Source of the DNA: Theobroma cacao
Lineage: Eukaryota; Streptophyta; Magnoliopsida; Malvales; Malvaceae
Assembly (NCBI RefSeq): GCF_000208745.1
Contig: NC_030853.1
Coordinates: forward strand, 28,976,843-29,040,842
Reading direction: 5' to 3'
Length of the DNA: 64,000 bases
Positions 22,654-33,871 of this stretch are shown one piece after another. Below the pieces are notes generated by a model. That model was not told the DNA's origin and ran no database searches. It was given only the letters and a program-made list of their open reading frames with translations. The position numbers were made by a program, and so were the translations under genes. Every line of letters starts with the position of its first letter. The first letter of the stretch is position 1.

Positions 22654-24186
22654 ATGGCATCAGAGATCTCAGGGGAGTATAACAGAAGTAAAGAGTTGAA
22701 GGATTTTGATGACACAAAAGCAGGTGTCAAAGGACTAGTAGATGCTGGTATAGTTAGCATCCCCAAGATTTTCATACGACCAGCTGAGGAGCTCGCTGAG
22801 GAACTGAATTCCTGCCGGATAAACTGTGAAGTTCCAATCATAGATCTAACCAACATCCAAGAAGGTAACCGGCGTAAGGAGATTGTAGACGAAGTGAGGG
22901 TTGCATCAACAGAGTGGGGCTTTTTCCAAGTAGTTAATCATGGGATCCCTTTAAGCGTGCTGGATGAGATGATTGATGGGGTGCGCAGGTTTAACGAGCA
23001 AGATTTGGAGTCAAAGCAAGAGTTTTATAGCCGTGACCCCACAAAGAAAGTGAGGTTCCACTCTAACTTTGATCTATATGCATCACGAACTGCTGATTGG
23101 AGGGACACTCTGACCCTTTCTTTCCTTGATTCCGATCCTCAACCTGAAGAATTGCCAGCAGTGTGCAGGTAACTGAAAACTAACCTAATTTTTTTGTTTG
23201 TTACCTGCTTGTCAATCAATTCTGTCCCTGAATCACTTTTGGTTAAGTTGAATATCTCAGATTATTTGGTCACTAAATCTTTTTTTGTTATCATGATAAT
23301 ATCGAAATTTTAAAATTGGTCAGAATCTGTCATATGCTTTAGATTTTTATGACCAAACCATAACTACATGATTAGTGGGACTTGAGCCAATATAGGAGCA
23401 TATATTAGTACTGAGTATTCCTAATATCTCTCAAAAATCAAGGCTACAGTTATACTACTGAAGTATTATGGAAATTTGTCTATTTATCTCAGTTTCGCTG
23501 TAGATGCTTCTTGCTCTGTTTGTTTATATTTGCAGAGAATCAACATCAGAGTATACAAAGTATATCAGAAAATTAGGAGAGACTTTGTTTGAGTTGCTAT
23601 CAGAGGCTCTTGGGCTTCAAGCAGACCACCTTGTCTCATTGGGATTTGCTAAAGGGTGTAGCATTGTGTGCCACTACTATCCAGCTTGCCCCCAGCCGGA
23701 ACTGACTTTGGGAGTAAGGAAGCATGCAGATCCAGGCTTATTGACTGTGCTTCTGCAGAACGAAATCAACGGCCTCCAAGTCCTTCGTGAGGGTCAATGG
23801 TTTAACGTTCACCCCGTTCGAGGAGGCTTGGTTGTAAATATCGGAGATCTGCTTCAGGTTTGCTTCATATGCTTCTGCTTTTATTAAACTTTCCTTTTCA
23901 CATTAGCCACTAACTATTTATGTCGTCATGGTAGATTGTATCAAATGACAAGCTCAAGAGTGTCAAGCATAGAGTAGTCGCCACTCATGTTGGACCCAGA
24001 ATTTCCGTGCCATGCTTTTTCTCAGGCCATTCTAGTTTGCTTGACAAGCCTTTCAGGCCAATCAAGGAGTTGACATCAGAGGCAAATCCTCCTCGATACA
24101 AAGATGTCGTGTTAAGGGAATATGTTGCCAGATTTTTATCTGGCTCACTTGATGGGAAGCCTCCTATTGATTACTACAAGCAATGA
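22654..24186 (+). CDS. DOX6: 2OG-Fe(II) dioxygenase, second subfamily
   Basis: Exons 22654-23168, 23536-23857 and 23935-24186 give an intact 362-aa protein. The start MASEISGEYNRS matches DOX7. Iron ligands are H235 and D237 (HAD) and H291; the 2OG contact is R301-x-S303. Compared with DOX1-5 it has RPAEELAEELNSC in exon 1, NEQD instead of HEQD, PQPELTLG instead of PEPELTLG, and a different C-terminus (SEANPPRYK, REYVARF, ending DYYKQ). Intron 2 is 77 bp with a GT donor (CAG/GTTTGC). An in-frame GTG lies two codons before the ATG. It is a close tandem duplicate of DOX7. A cytosolic oxidase is inferred, substrate unknown. Confidence 0.93.
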
Positions 24187-25275
24187 ATATAGATTACCAT
24201 AAGCTATTAAGCTAACTATCAATGCCAAGGAATGATATTTCCAATGGCAAGCCAATCCAGAAGAAGGTTAAGCATTTAAGCATTTGTACTTTGTGTGGAG
24301 TCTTGCTAGCTTCTATTAGTTTGTGTTGGTCATGTCTAAAATTACTATATTCTGTGACATGGACACCTCCCTTATATTTTGTCAATAAAATAGCTCTATT
24401 TCTTATGGCATGTTAAATCTTTAAGTATTAGACGAATTTCAGAAAGGGATACAGAAAAATGCCAAGAACTAAAGAACACCGTCCTCCCGCCCACAAACCT
24501 CGTTCCACTCCGTTCTCTGTCACAAATTAGATTCTCTGGTTTCTGATAAATGATCACCTCGCCAACTGGTTGAATTCCCCACTTACAAGTTTCTGCTCTG
24601 TGAGCCTTAACATAACATGCAGGCAGTTGTGCTCATTAAAACATAGCAGAAAATTAAAATTGAAAGGCATTTTATTCGTGCAAATGAATTGATAATGACC
24701 AACATTCATGAGTTTTTCTCCAAGGTAGGAATCAGCATCCACTTCAATCAGTTGATGGCCTTGATTTTAGAGTAAAGTTTATCAGAATGACCCTATGTGA
24801 CAACTTGTGTTTGTAATCAAGATATACAAGGCATGGCCTGCTTTTAGATTCATTCGTTTAAAGTTCAATACACATCCTACAGGGTGAAAGCATGTCTGAG
24901 CAAGAAAAATAGCCTTATCCCATAATTGATTAACTGCCTTTGTTTAAGTCTCTTTCAACTAGTTGTCAAATTACCCTCCCTCATGGATAAGACAGAGAGT
25001 CATAAAGTAGACAGATTAAGTTAGATATGATCAACTTGGATTTTATATTTATAAATTTATCAGAAAATTAAACTGGATTGAGAATGTGCTCATATGTTTG
25101 ATCAGAACATTTCAAAGGTTTTTTTTTTCTTTTGAAAGTTAAATTTTCATTAACTGAATGAGAGGGCACCTTGTTGCTCTTTAACTTTTATTCCACCTTA
25201 TGTTATTCCCCACCTTTATATATACATATTTTTCCATATTTTTCTCCTTGTCTCTCTCTTTCTTTTTTTTTTTTA

Positions 25276-25282
<7 letters not shown>
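24187..25282. other. DOX6 3' flank
   Basis: AT-rich, ordinary intergenic DNA. No repeat or gene recognised. Confidence 0.4.

Positions 25283-25309
<27 letters not shown>
25283..25309. repeat. (TA)n microsatellite
   Basis: TA dinucleotide tract bordered by long T-runs. An ambiguous base (n) follows at 25369, so assembly here may be imperfect. Confidence 0.9.
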
Positions 25310-25313
<4 letters not shown>

Positions 25314-25369
25314 TTTTTTTTCTTGTAATATACTACTTTGTTATGTATTAGTATTTTCTACCTACATCN

Positions 25370-25903
25370 CAGCAGGGAAGTGTGATCATCTTCAAGGAAC
25401 GCGCTTTCCCGCTCCCCCCACTACATTACTTGGGATACATCTCCCACAAGTTCCATCCCCCTACAATTTTTTTTTTTATTTTTATTTTTGAGTCTGCTAC
25501 CTTACCTCCCCGGATCCGGAACTATCCCCGGGACCAATAACACCGAGCAAGATAACAGTAAGTAACAAATCCCTCCTGGCACTCATCGTCGCCTTAGCCT
25601 ATATCCCTATCGCAAGAGTTAGCTGGCAAGCATCCGAATCCATCCACAATCACTATGTCTTGTGTTCTGTAAACCTGCAGGATACAAAACCTTTTGGCAG
25701 ATTAAGTGAGGTACACCTAGTCCACAAGAAAGAGGAATCAAAGGAAAGGACAAAGCACACAGTAAACCACTTGGCACTCAAGGTTAACAGCCAACCTCTA
25801 CCACCCTGCCTCTGTGGGCCCGGCCAATTTCCCTAATTACCCCCTTACCCCTTCCCTTAAAAATCCCCTGATTCAGGGAAAGCAAGCATTAATGCATCCC
25901 GGA
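25370..25903. other. GC-richer segment, probably an old element
   Basis: A C-rich block (about 25400-25560 and 25800-25870) whose composition differs sharply from its flanks. It seems to continue after the hAT-like insertion at about 26997. No protein similarity was recognised. It may be the remains of an unidentified transposon or LTR. Confidence 0.35.
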
Positions 25904-25911
25904 TTGCATCT

Positions 25912-26988
25912 TGGGGTGAGTAAATAGAAATCGAATTGAATCAGTTTTTTTAATTCGGTTAGTTCGATTTTTCAGTTAATTTAGTTAAAATAGTTCGGTT
26001 AGTACAATAATTTTAGTTCGGTTTCGGTTAAGGAAATATCTACTTGAACTAATTGAAGGGTATTTTAGAGATTTTACTTAAAAAATTAAAAAATAATAAT
26101 AATAAGAAAGCTCTTTTCTCTCATTGTTTTGCGCCAAATTTGGCCCGAAATTTACAATCTTTCACCGCTGCTCAAAGCTAAAAGTAGAAGGCCTAAAGCC
26201 TTCTCCATCTCCTCTCTGTCGTTTCAAATGCCTCTCTTCTTTTCTTTTTGAAACGTTTCTTTTCGCTCCTTTCTTTGAAAAAAAAAAACCGTTGTTAGGG
26301 TTCCCTTCTCTATTTTATCCATGTTCTTGGAAGTTTCATGTGCTTTTAATTCAATTCGTCGTCTCGGCGTTCTAAGTTTCCTTTCAGTTTTGGGGTTTAT
26401 GTGACATGCAGGCCATTGATTCTTCACGCAGTTCGAATATTTCCATTCTCTGCATTTCCTCAATTTGGGAAATACCCTTCTTCTCTTTCTCAATTGCACC
26501 CTGTTTTTGTTCCATTTCAGCTTTGGGGTTTAACGATCCAAGTCTCCTTCAATTTGGGTAATTTATTAGGGTTTTTATTGTTTCTTATTTGAATTTCATT
26601 TCAAAGGGCAAAAACCAAAAAAAGCTTTTATTATCTAATTTGGGCAGTGCTTTAGGGTTTTTGGTGGTTGTGGGATGAATAGTGTACTCAGTGAATAGAT
26701 ACTTGCAGAAAAGCTGTCCAAGCTCAACAGCACTCAGCAGTGTAGCGAAAGTATCCTTTTCTTTTTTTTTTTTCCTGTTTTGGAGATTTTTATTATTACC
26801 TAAAAAAATTATTAAGTTCGATTTTTGATAACTGAATCGAACTAACCGAGTTAGTTCGATTTCGGTTGGTTCGGTTAGTTATTTACTTCGGTTCGATTTT
26901 GGTTAGTTTTACATTAGAGTTTAGTTAGTTCAGCTACTAATATCCAGAAACCGAATTAACCGAAATTACCTGTTTGCACAGCCCTAAT
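25912..26988. mobile_element. hAT-like non-autonomous element with gene-leader-like interior
   Basis: Ends GGGGTGAGTAAA (left) and TTTGCACAGCCCTA (right, the reverse of TAGGGCTGTGCAAA) are typical of plant hAT relatives, with sub-terminal TTCGGTTAGTTCG-type repeats in both arms. It is flanked by TTGCATCT (25904-25911) and TTGCATCC (26989-26996), an 8-bp duplication with one mismatch. There is no transposase ORF. The interior (about 26110-26650) resembles a gene leader: pyrimidine-rich stretches and several TTAGGGTTT/GGGGTTTA telo-box-like motifs. Confidence 0.65.
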
Positions 26989-26996
26989 TTGCATCC

Positions 26997-27472
26997 CCGG
27001 ATTTGGCAAGACTGTCCCGCAGCAAAATTTGCCTCCCTTAAAGTACGTATTACCTCCCAACTCCTTTCCTATGCTTTCAAGGCGTCAATTGCAAGCACTA
27101 TACTTCTATGGGAGAGTCAAGAGGTTTAGAGCATCACTTTACTGTATTGGTAGAATCACTTTCAACAATTGGATTATGCGACAAAACCCACTTGGATGCG
27201 ACAAAAATTGTGAGAAGCTCCTTAATTGCCGAAATTTCCGCCCAGCCCAATTTGCATCTCCCAACATTTCAAAGGTTGATTAGTTTAAACATAGAAGTTT
27301 TAGTTCACAAGTAATTGGCTTTGACCGTTATGTTTGATCTAAAATTTTTTCAATACCTTCCATTTCTTTAACTTATGTCATACTTCATCTTATAGGCAAA
27401 GTGACAAGCTTACCTTCTATAAAGGGATTTGAACTCGCAGTGGAAAAAACTCATCTCAACTTGAAAGAGAGA
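26997..27472. other. DOX7 upstream region
   Basis: The first about 280 bp look like the continuation of the GC-richer segment left of the hAT-like element. The rest is AT-rich. No clear TATA box. Confidence 0.35.
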
Positions 27473-29600
27473 ATGAGTTTGTCAAATACTGGAGAAATGG
27501 CATCCCCAACCTCAGTTTACAATAATAGGACTGAAGAGTTGAAGGCTTTTGATGACACAAAAGCTGGTGTCAAAGGACTTGTAGATGCTGGCATAGTTAG
27601 CATCCCCAAGATATTCGTACGACCTCCTGAGGAGCTTGCTGAGGAACGAAATTCCTGCCAGAAAAACATTGAAGTTCCAATCATAGACCTTAACAACATC
27701 CAAGAAGGTAGCCGGCGTAAGGAGATTGTAGATGAAGTTAGGATTGCATCGGAGAAGTGGGGCTTTTTCCTAGTAATTAATCATGGGATCCCTTTAAGTG
27801 TTCTGGATGAGATGATTGATGGAGTACGTATGTTTAATGAGCAAGATGTGGAGGTGAAGAAAGAGGTCTATAGCCGTGACACCACGAAGAAAGTGAGATT
27901 CAACGCTAATTATGATCTATATAAATCACGAGCTGCTAACTGGAGGGACACGCTGACCATTTCTTTGCTTGCTGTCGATCTTGACCCTGAGTTATTGCCA
28001 GTGGTGTGCAGGTAAATAATCTAATTTGTTAGTTTTGTTACCTGTCTGGATTCATCTCTGACACTGAATCACATTGTTAAGTGTTAATGATATATTCTCT
28101 ACTCAAAACTTTAGTATATATGTAATGAGCTTGATGAATGCAGTGCTTGCAGCCATCTTCATTTTGTTGGATATTTTCAGCAAATAATATGCGTGAAAAT
28201 AAGAATCTAAGTCTTTAGCAGTTGGATTAAATTGGGCTAAAGTTCAAATTGGATTATGGTTAGGTTTTCAAGTTTTGGTTGATCTTGTAATTTAATAAAT
28301 TAATAATATATAATTATATTATTATTTAATAAAAGTACTTTGCACTTCAAGTGGCAGTTGATTAATAAATTATTTTAATTCAAGTTTAATTTTTGAATTA
28401 AACAGTTGTTAATTAACTTTTAATTGTGCCAACAAATTTCTCTGTACAAAAAGAGCAGATATGCTTGTGAAAAAGACATTTAATTGTCTTTAAATAGGAT
28501 TCTTCTGGTTAAAAAAAATACAAAAACAACTTCCATTCAATCTGTCATTCACTTAATATTTTTTCAGATTACTTATATATTGTTTTGTTATAGAAAAACT
28601 CTAAAAGAGTTTGATAATCTTGTTCTACATCAGTGAGTGTTCAGTGAATTGATTTCGTCAATACAAAACATAACCATTCATGAGTTTCCATTGTATTTTC
28701 GATGTTTAAAAGCATAAAACCCTCTTGCACTCCAATAATGGAAACAAATATAACTTTAAGAATAGTGATATTGATGCAAGCTTTAGAATCATTTCATAAT
28801 TTTCTGTATTTTCATTCACTTATTCCAACACATTTCTCTTTCTAGACCATAAGTTATCTCTGTAACTACGTGTTAGAGGATGGTATACTCATCTCCGATG
28901 CTGGAATATTTAAGTAGATGGTTCTTGTACTATTTGTTCAAATTTGCAGAAAATCAACACTAGAGTATGTTAAGCATATCAGAAAATTAGGAGACACTTT
29001 GTTTGAGTTGTTGTCAGAGGCTCTTGGGCTTCGAGCAGACTACCTTGGCTCGATGGAATGTGGTGAAGAGGGCACCCTTGTGTGCCACTACTATCCAGCT
29101 TGCCCCCAGCCGAAACTGACTTTGGGAGTAAGCAGGCATGCGGATCCAGGCTTCTTGACTCTGCTTATACAGAATGAAATCAGCGGCCTCCAAGTCCTTC
29201 ATGAGGGTCAATGGTTTGATGTTCAGCCCATTCAGGGAGGCGTGGTAGTAAATATTGGTGATCTTCTCCAGGTTTGTTTCTTATGCTTATGCTTTCATTG
29301 AACTTGCCTTTTTACAAAGCCATTAATTTTAATGTCGATACCATATAGATTGTATCAAATGACAAGTTCAAGAGTGTTGAACATAGAGTAATTGCCAACC
29401 ATGTTGGACCTAGGATCTCTGCACCATGCTTTTTCGCAGGACCTCTTAGCATGCCTGAGAAGACATACAGTCCAATACAAGAGTTGACATCAGAGGCAAA
29501 TCCTCCACGGTACAAAGAAATCCCGTTAAGGGAGTATGTTGCCAGATTTAACTCTAGCTCACTTGATGAGAAGTCTCCTTTAGATTATTACAGGCCATGA
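27473..29600 (+). CDS. DOX7: 2OG-Fe(II) dioxygenase, second subfamily
   Basis: Exons 27473-28011, 28950-29271 and 29349-29600. Two in-frame ATGs are possible: 27473 (370 aa) and 27497 (362 aa, MASPTSVYNN). The second matches the DOX6 start exactly in length, so it is the more likely one. Numbered from it, the iron ligands are H235, D237 and H291 and the 2OG contact is R301-x-S303. The reading frame is intact, ending DYYRP. Intron 1 is the longest of the array (938 bp); intron 2 is 77 bp with a GT donor, as in DOX6. Differences from DOX6 are spread evenly, as expected after duplication. Small specific changes (FFLVINHG for [13 protein letters not shown] for PIKEL) do not touch catalytic residues. 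Confidence 0.92.
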
Positions 29601-30185
29601 AGGTTAAGCCTTTTTTTTTTATATGAGATTGAGAAAAGGTTAAGCTTTTGTAATTTTTTCTTGCTAGTTTTTATCTGTTTGTGTGGTCATGTCTATGCAA
29701 CTTTATACTATGACTATGCTAATAGTTCAATAATAAATGATTGGGAAGTTCCCCCTGTAAAGGTAAAGATTAAGATTTTTTTTTTTTTGAGAAGATTAAG
29801 GAAGTTAATTGATACTATATATAGTTTTTGGAACTATGATAATTTATGGTGGTTTGAGGAAGAAGATAATAAGTTATTTCACAATGTTAATCACAAAATT
29901 TATGAATTTAACTATATAAAAAACAATAATCATATTGTCCAATTAATTAATTACTCTAATAAATGCTAAGGGGGAGAGGATTTCCATCAAAATGCAAATT
30001 GGTGTTCAATAAATAATAATTTAGATTTTTTATTTTGAAAATTGCTCAAGCAAACACATCAAGGTTCTTATCACCATGTCTAAGTTTTTATTTTATTTAT
30101 TTATTTATTTATTTATAATTAAGAGAGAGAAAATTCGAATTTTATTTTTTAAATAAAAAAAGTATACATCAATTAATAAATTAAA
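29601..30185. other. DOX7 3' flank
   Basis: AT-rich with a TTTA tetranucleotide tract at about 30090-30115. No gene recognised. Confidence 0.45.
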
Positions 30186-30189
30186 TATT

Positions 30190-30795
30190 GAAATGTTCTT
30201 TTTTACTTTATTTATTGTTTTTATTTTTTTTAATTTTTTTTCTCTCTATTTCTTTCTTATTTTTTCCCTTTCTATCTCTAAAATTATGTCGTTTTAGACT
30301 TTTTACACTCTCAAAACCCTAAATATAAAAGCACATTTTTCTCATTTTTTCTTTTCCTCTCTACCTCCTCTTTTCTCTATCTCTCCCCTCACCTTCTTTA
30401 AAGATTGACCACTGTAGCCCATTGTCACAGGTCGTCGAGCGTTGATTGCCAACTGTCGACAAGTTGTCACCTACCATTGGTCACCAGTCACCAATAGCTG
30501 ACAGTTCGTCATCGATCACTAGCAACTGGTCACCAATCACCAACAATCGGAAGCCGATCACCAGTTGTCGGCAATAGATCACCGATCGTCGATCTATTAA
30601 GGGGAAAGGTTAGAGGAGAGAGAGAGAAAAAGGGAGGAAGTAGAGAGAGGGAAAGAAAAAAAATGAGTAAAAAAAGGTATTTTTATAGTTAGAGTTTTTT
30701 GGAGTGTAAAAGGTTTCAAAATAACATAATTTTGGAGAAATAAAGAAAAAGGAACAGAGAAGAAAAGAAACAAATGCAATAAATAATTAGAAGCA
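30190..30795. mobile_element. long-TIR foldback element with repetitive core
   Basis: The arms at about 30190-30415 and 30595-30795 are imperfect inverted copies about 200 bp long. Shared blocks read inward include TTATTGTTT, CTCTAAAATTATGT, CTTTTTACACTC and AACCCTAAATATAAAA on the left, and their complements on the right. The central 180 bp are built from diverged repeats of a GTCACC/ACCAATCACCA type motif, with many GTCG dinucleotides. No ORF. Long arms suggest a Mutator-like non-autonomous element; exact ends and target duplication were not resolved. Confidence 0.6.
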
Positions 30796-32514
30796 AAGGC
30801 TAGAGCCTTGATGTGCTTGTTATAAGTCTTTGGTTAGAACCTCAGCAAGCACACATCCTTGCGATTTTGGATACTTTGGCCATGATATCAATGAATTATA
30901 AGATAAGCTTGAACAGAGGTCAGGCAAAGCCAGCTTAAAATTTTCATCTTTTATTAAGACAGCATGGAAATTAAATTATGAAATTTCTAACTAGACATAT
31001 TATTTATGGCTCAACAGAACATGAACATTCACTAGGAAAATTGAAATGACAGGCATTTGAGGACGAGAGTCGATTTTATCTAGAAAGATGGAGATATAGA
31101 AGCTGTGTTTCATGTCTTTTCAAGATGATTAAAGCTCATACTATAAATTATGCTACACATCTTGAGGTATGGGGATCCAGATACCAGGCTGGGTTTCATG
31201 CCTAAAATTTGCTTGATAGTACTAGAAAATAATAATACTAAAAATGATCAATCTCACTTTGGTAAATCCGTGATGATATTGTTTGAAATTAAACACATCT
31301 GGCGTTTCAGAAACTTGACTGAAATCCCCCGTTTGCATCTACGACAATCATCTATATGCCTTAACAAACCTACCTAACTGAAATAGATCCCATTTGCAAC
31401 TCTAACCCCATATTTTTTTTTCAAAGAAAAAACAATTGGCAGACTTCTGTTTTGTCTTAAAAAGTCTACTTTGCCTATAAGTTTCTAACACATGGACTAG
31501 GTGGTTAGTCGATAGTTCCAAGGACACAAGAAGTTGAAATTGGAATTGACTGCTAACATTGATTTCGTCATATAATTAAAGAATCCTTGAATCACCGTAG
31601 GTGGCCACTTGGCCTTTCTAACGAGTGCTAAAGCTTGCGTCGTCTTTTCTTACAAGCATGTATTTCTTTGTCGCAACTTGGTTAATCGAATAACACCCTC
31701 AATAAATCTACTTTCATTTCTACTTTTTCCCAGTCCAAAGGTTAAATAATTATATAGCATCAAAGTGAACTCAGCTGGTACTAACAGGGACATTTGGGCC
31801 ATATCTGCCATTATGAGAGACTTATTAGTTAAGCTAGATGCAGATTTAAGTTTCAACAAGTTCAATTTTGTAATGTATATACAAAATGCCATAAAGTTTG
31901 ACCTAGCGAGCAGCAAACTTTGAAGTTCTGAAACCAGAAAAAGATGAATACTAAATTCAGGATCAGGCCCACAATAGCCAGTACTAGATCCTCAATTTCA
32001 GTCCAAAAACCGTTGTGCTAAGTTCCTGGATTCAAGCCTCAAATATGAATATTCAAGTTTCTAGGGCGGCCATCTAGAAGGATTAGTTAATTTCCACCGG
32101 CGCTAGGTTTGAGGCTTGGAGAGAACAGGAACTTTTGTCCGATCCAGGAACATCTTTTGTCTAATCAGAAGGTCAATGTGAGCTCTGGACTTTGCAAATG
32201 TTTCTATTGCTTTTTAGGGATGATTACGTGCTGCCTATTGAAGAATTACTAATTAAATATCATTAATTTCATTGAATCATGTAATTTTTTATTAAAATAT
32301 TGGAACTAGCTAATCAGACCGAGGAACAAGAACGGACCAAGTTTCCGAGTAGCATGTCATACATATAAATATCAGGGGTACTCAGAGTCATACCTCCGCT
32401 TCCCTTCGAACTTAAAATTGAAAAGACAGAACGATAAGAAGGACCATTTAGCAGCTTCAGATTATTTTTAATCATCATTAGCAAATACCATAGTTGCGTG
32501 AACAGAGAGGAGAA
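30796..32514. other. DOX8 upstream region
   Basis: No gene or element recognised over 1.7 kb. Confidence 0.4.
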
Positions 32515-33871
32515 ATGGAGATCTTAGGCAATGGCAAAAATGAATCAGATTGTGACAGAATGAAAGAACTTAAGGCTTTCGATGACACAAAGCTTGGTGT
32601 CCAAGGACTGGTGGATTCCGGGGTAATGAACATCCCCAAAATGTTCCTCAGATCGGCCAACGAGCTTGCTGAGGAATTGAATCATTCCCGGAGTCACATT
32701 AGACTTCCTGTCATAGACCTTAATGGTCTTTTAACTGATCAACGCAGGAAGATCGTTGATCAAATCCAGAGTGCATCAGAGGAATGAGGCTTTTTCCTAT
32801 TGGTGAACCATGGGGTACCTCAAAGCGTATTGAACGGTATAATAGATGGGGTACGGCAGTTTCATGAACAAGATCTTGATGAAAGGAAAGAGTTCTACTC
32901 ACGTGGTCGAGCAAGAAGAGTGAGGTTTAACAGTAACCACGATTTGTTTCAATCCAATAGAGCTGATAGGAGGGACACGTTGTCCGTTTCCATGCTCACT
33001 TCCGATCATGTTGACCCAAACGAACTGCCCACCTCATGCAGGTATATATGCTTTTTTTTCATAAATTTACTAAGTTCACAAAATGTCCAAGGTTGCACAT
33101 ATTATTTGGCTACATTAGTAATGTCCTTTTCCTTTGTTTAGATCACCTTTGTCAAGTTGTTTGCGTACTCATATAAAGATAAGCTCATCGTTTCCTCCCT
33201 GAATTGACAGGGATGCTGCAATTGAGTTTATAAATCAAACTGCGAAAGTTGGAGACACACTATTTGAGTTATTATCCGAGGGTCTTGGTCTCAAGCCTGA
33301 CCATCTAAGATCCATGGAATGAAACAAAGGGTGTACCCTGGTATGCCACTACTACCCAGCTTGCCCTGAGCCAGAACTGGCCATGGGAGTCACCAAGCAT
33401 ACAGACAACACTTTCCTCACCATTCTCGCAGAAGACCAGACCAGCGGACTCCAGGTTCTCCATGAGAGTCAATGGGTTGATGTTCACCCCATTGCAGGAA
33501 GCTTGGTAGTCAACATTGGGGACCTTGTTCAGGTTTGTTCTAACTTTCAACTTTCTATTAACTTTTTTTTCCCTTGAAGGCTGACCTTTTTATTAATAGT
33601 AACACGTCTTAATTACACTGAGGTTGTATCCAATGACAAGTTCAAAAGCAATATGCACAGAGTACTCCCAAGGAGGGTACCAAGAATTTCTGTTATATGC
33701 TTCTTCACGGGGCGTGCGGATCCGCCCGCAAGGCTTGATGGCCCGATTAAGGAGCTGATCTCTGAGGGAAACCCTTCCAAGTACAGAGAGCTCCTTGTAA
33801 GTGAATATGTTTCAAGATTTTTCACCAGAGGACTTCATGAAAAGCCAAGCCTTAAGGACTACAGGCTGTGA
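32515..33871 (+). pseudogene. DOX8: dioxygenase pseudogene with two nonsense codons
   Basis: Exons 32515-33041, 33211-33532 and 33623-33871 have perfect family lengths and phases, with no indel. TGA replaces the conserved tryptophan of the WGFF block (32785-32787). A second TGA (33320-33322) replaces the cysteine of MECxxGC. The conserved WRD tryptophan is also arginine (ADRRD). Iron ligands (KHTD, MHR) and RIS remain. Subfamily two by its DYRL end, LTSEA-like region and GT donor in intron 2. The unbroken frame with two point stops points to recent loss. A truncated product of 90 residues would lack the catalytic domain. Confidence 0.9.

Noticed and set aside
26124..26592. ORFs inside the hAT-like element as a possible transposase
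   Set aside because: No BED zinc finger, RNase-H-like fold or hAT dimerisation block; the sequence looks like an untranslated leader.
30597..30779. Minus-strand ORF rich in F, L and S
   Set aside because: It is the polypurine arm of the foldback element read on the other strand.
3059..33871. Calling the array genes true ACC oxidases (ethylene synthesis)
   Set aside because: They have the long DIOX_N leader block ([11 protein letters not shown]) and the GHYYPxCP / LEHFRL-type ends of the ACC-oxidase-homolog/E8 group. True ACC oxidases are shorter and lack these.
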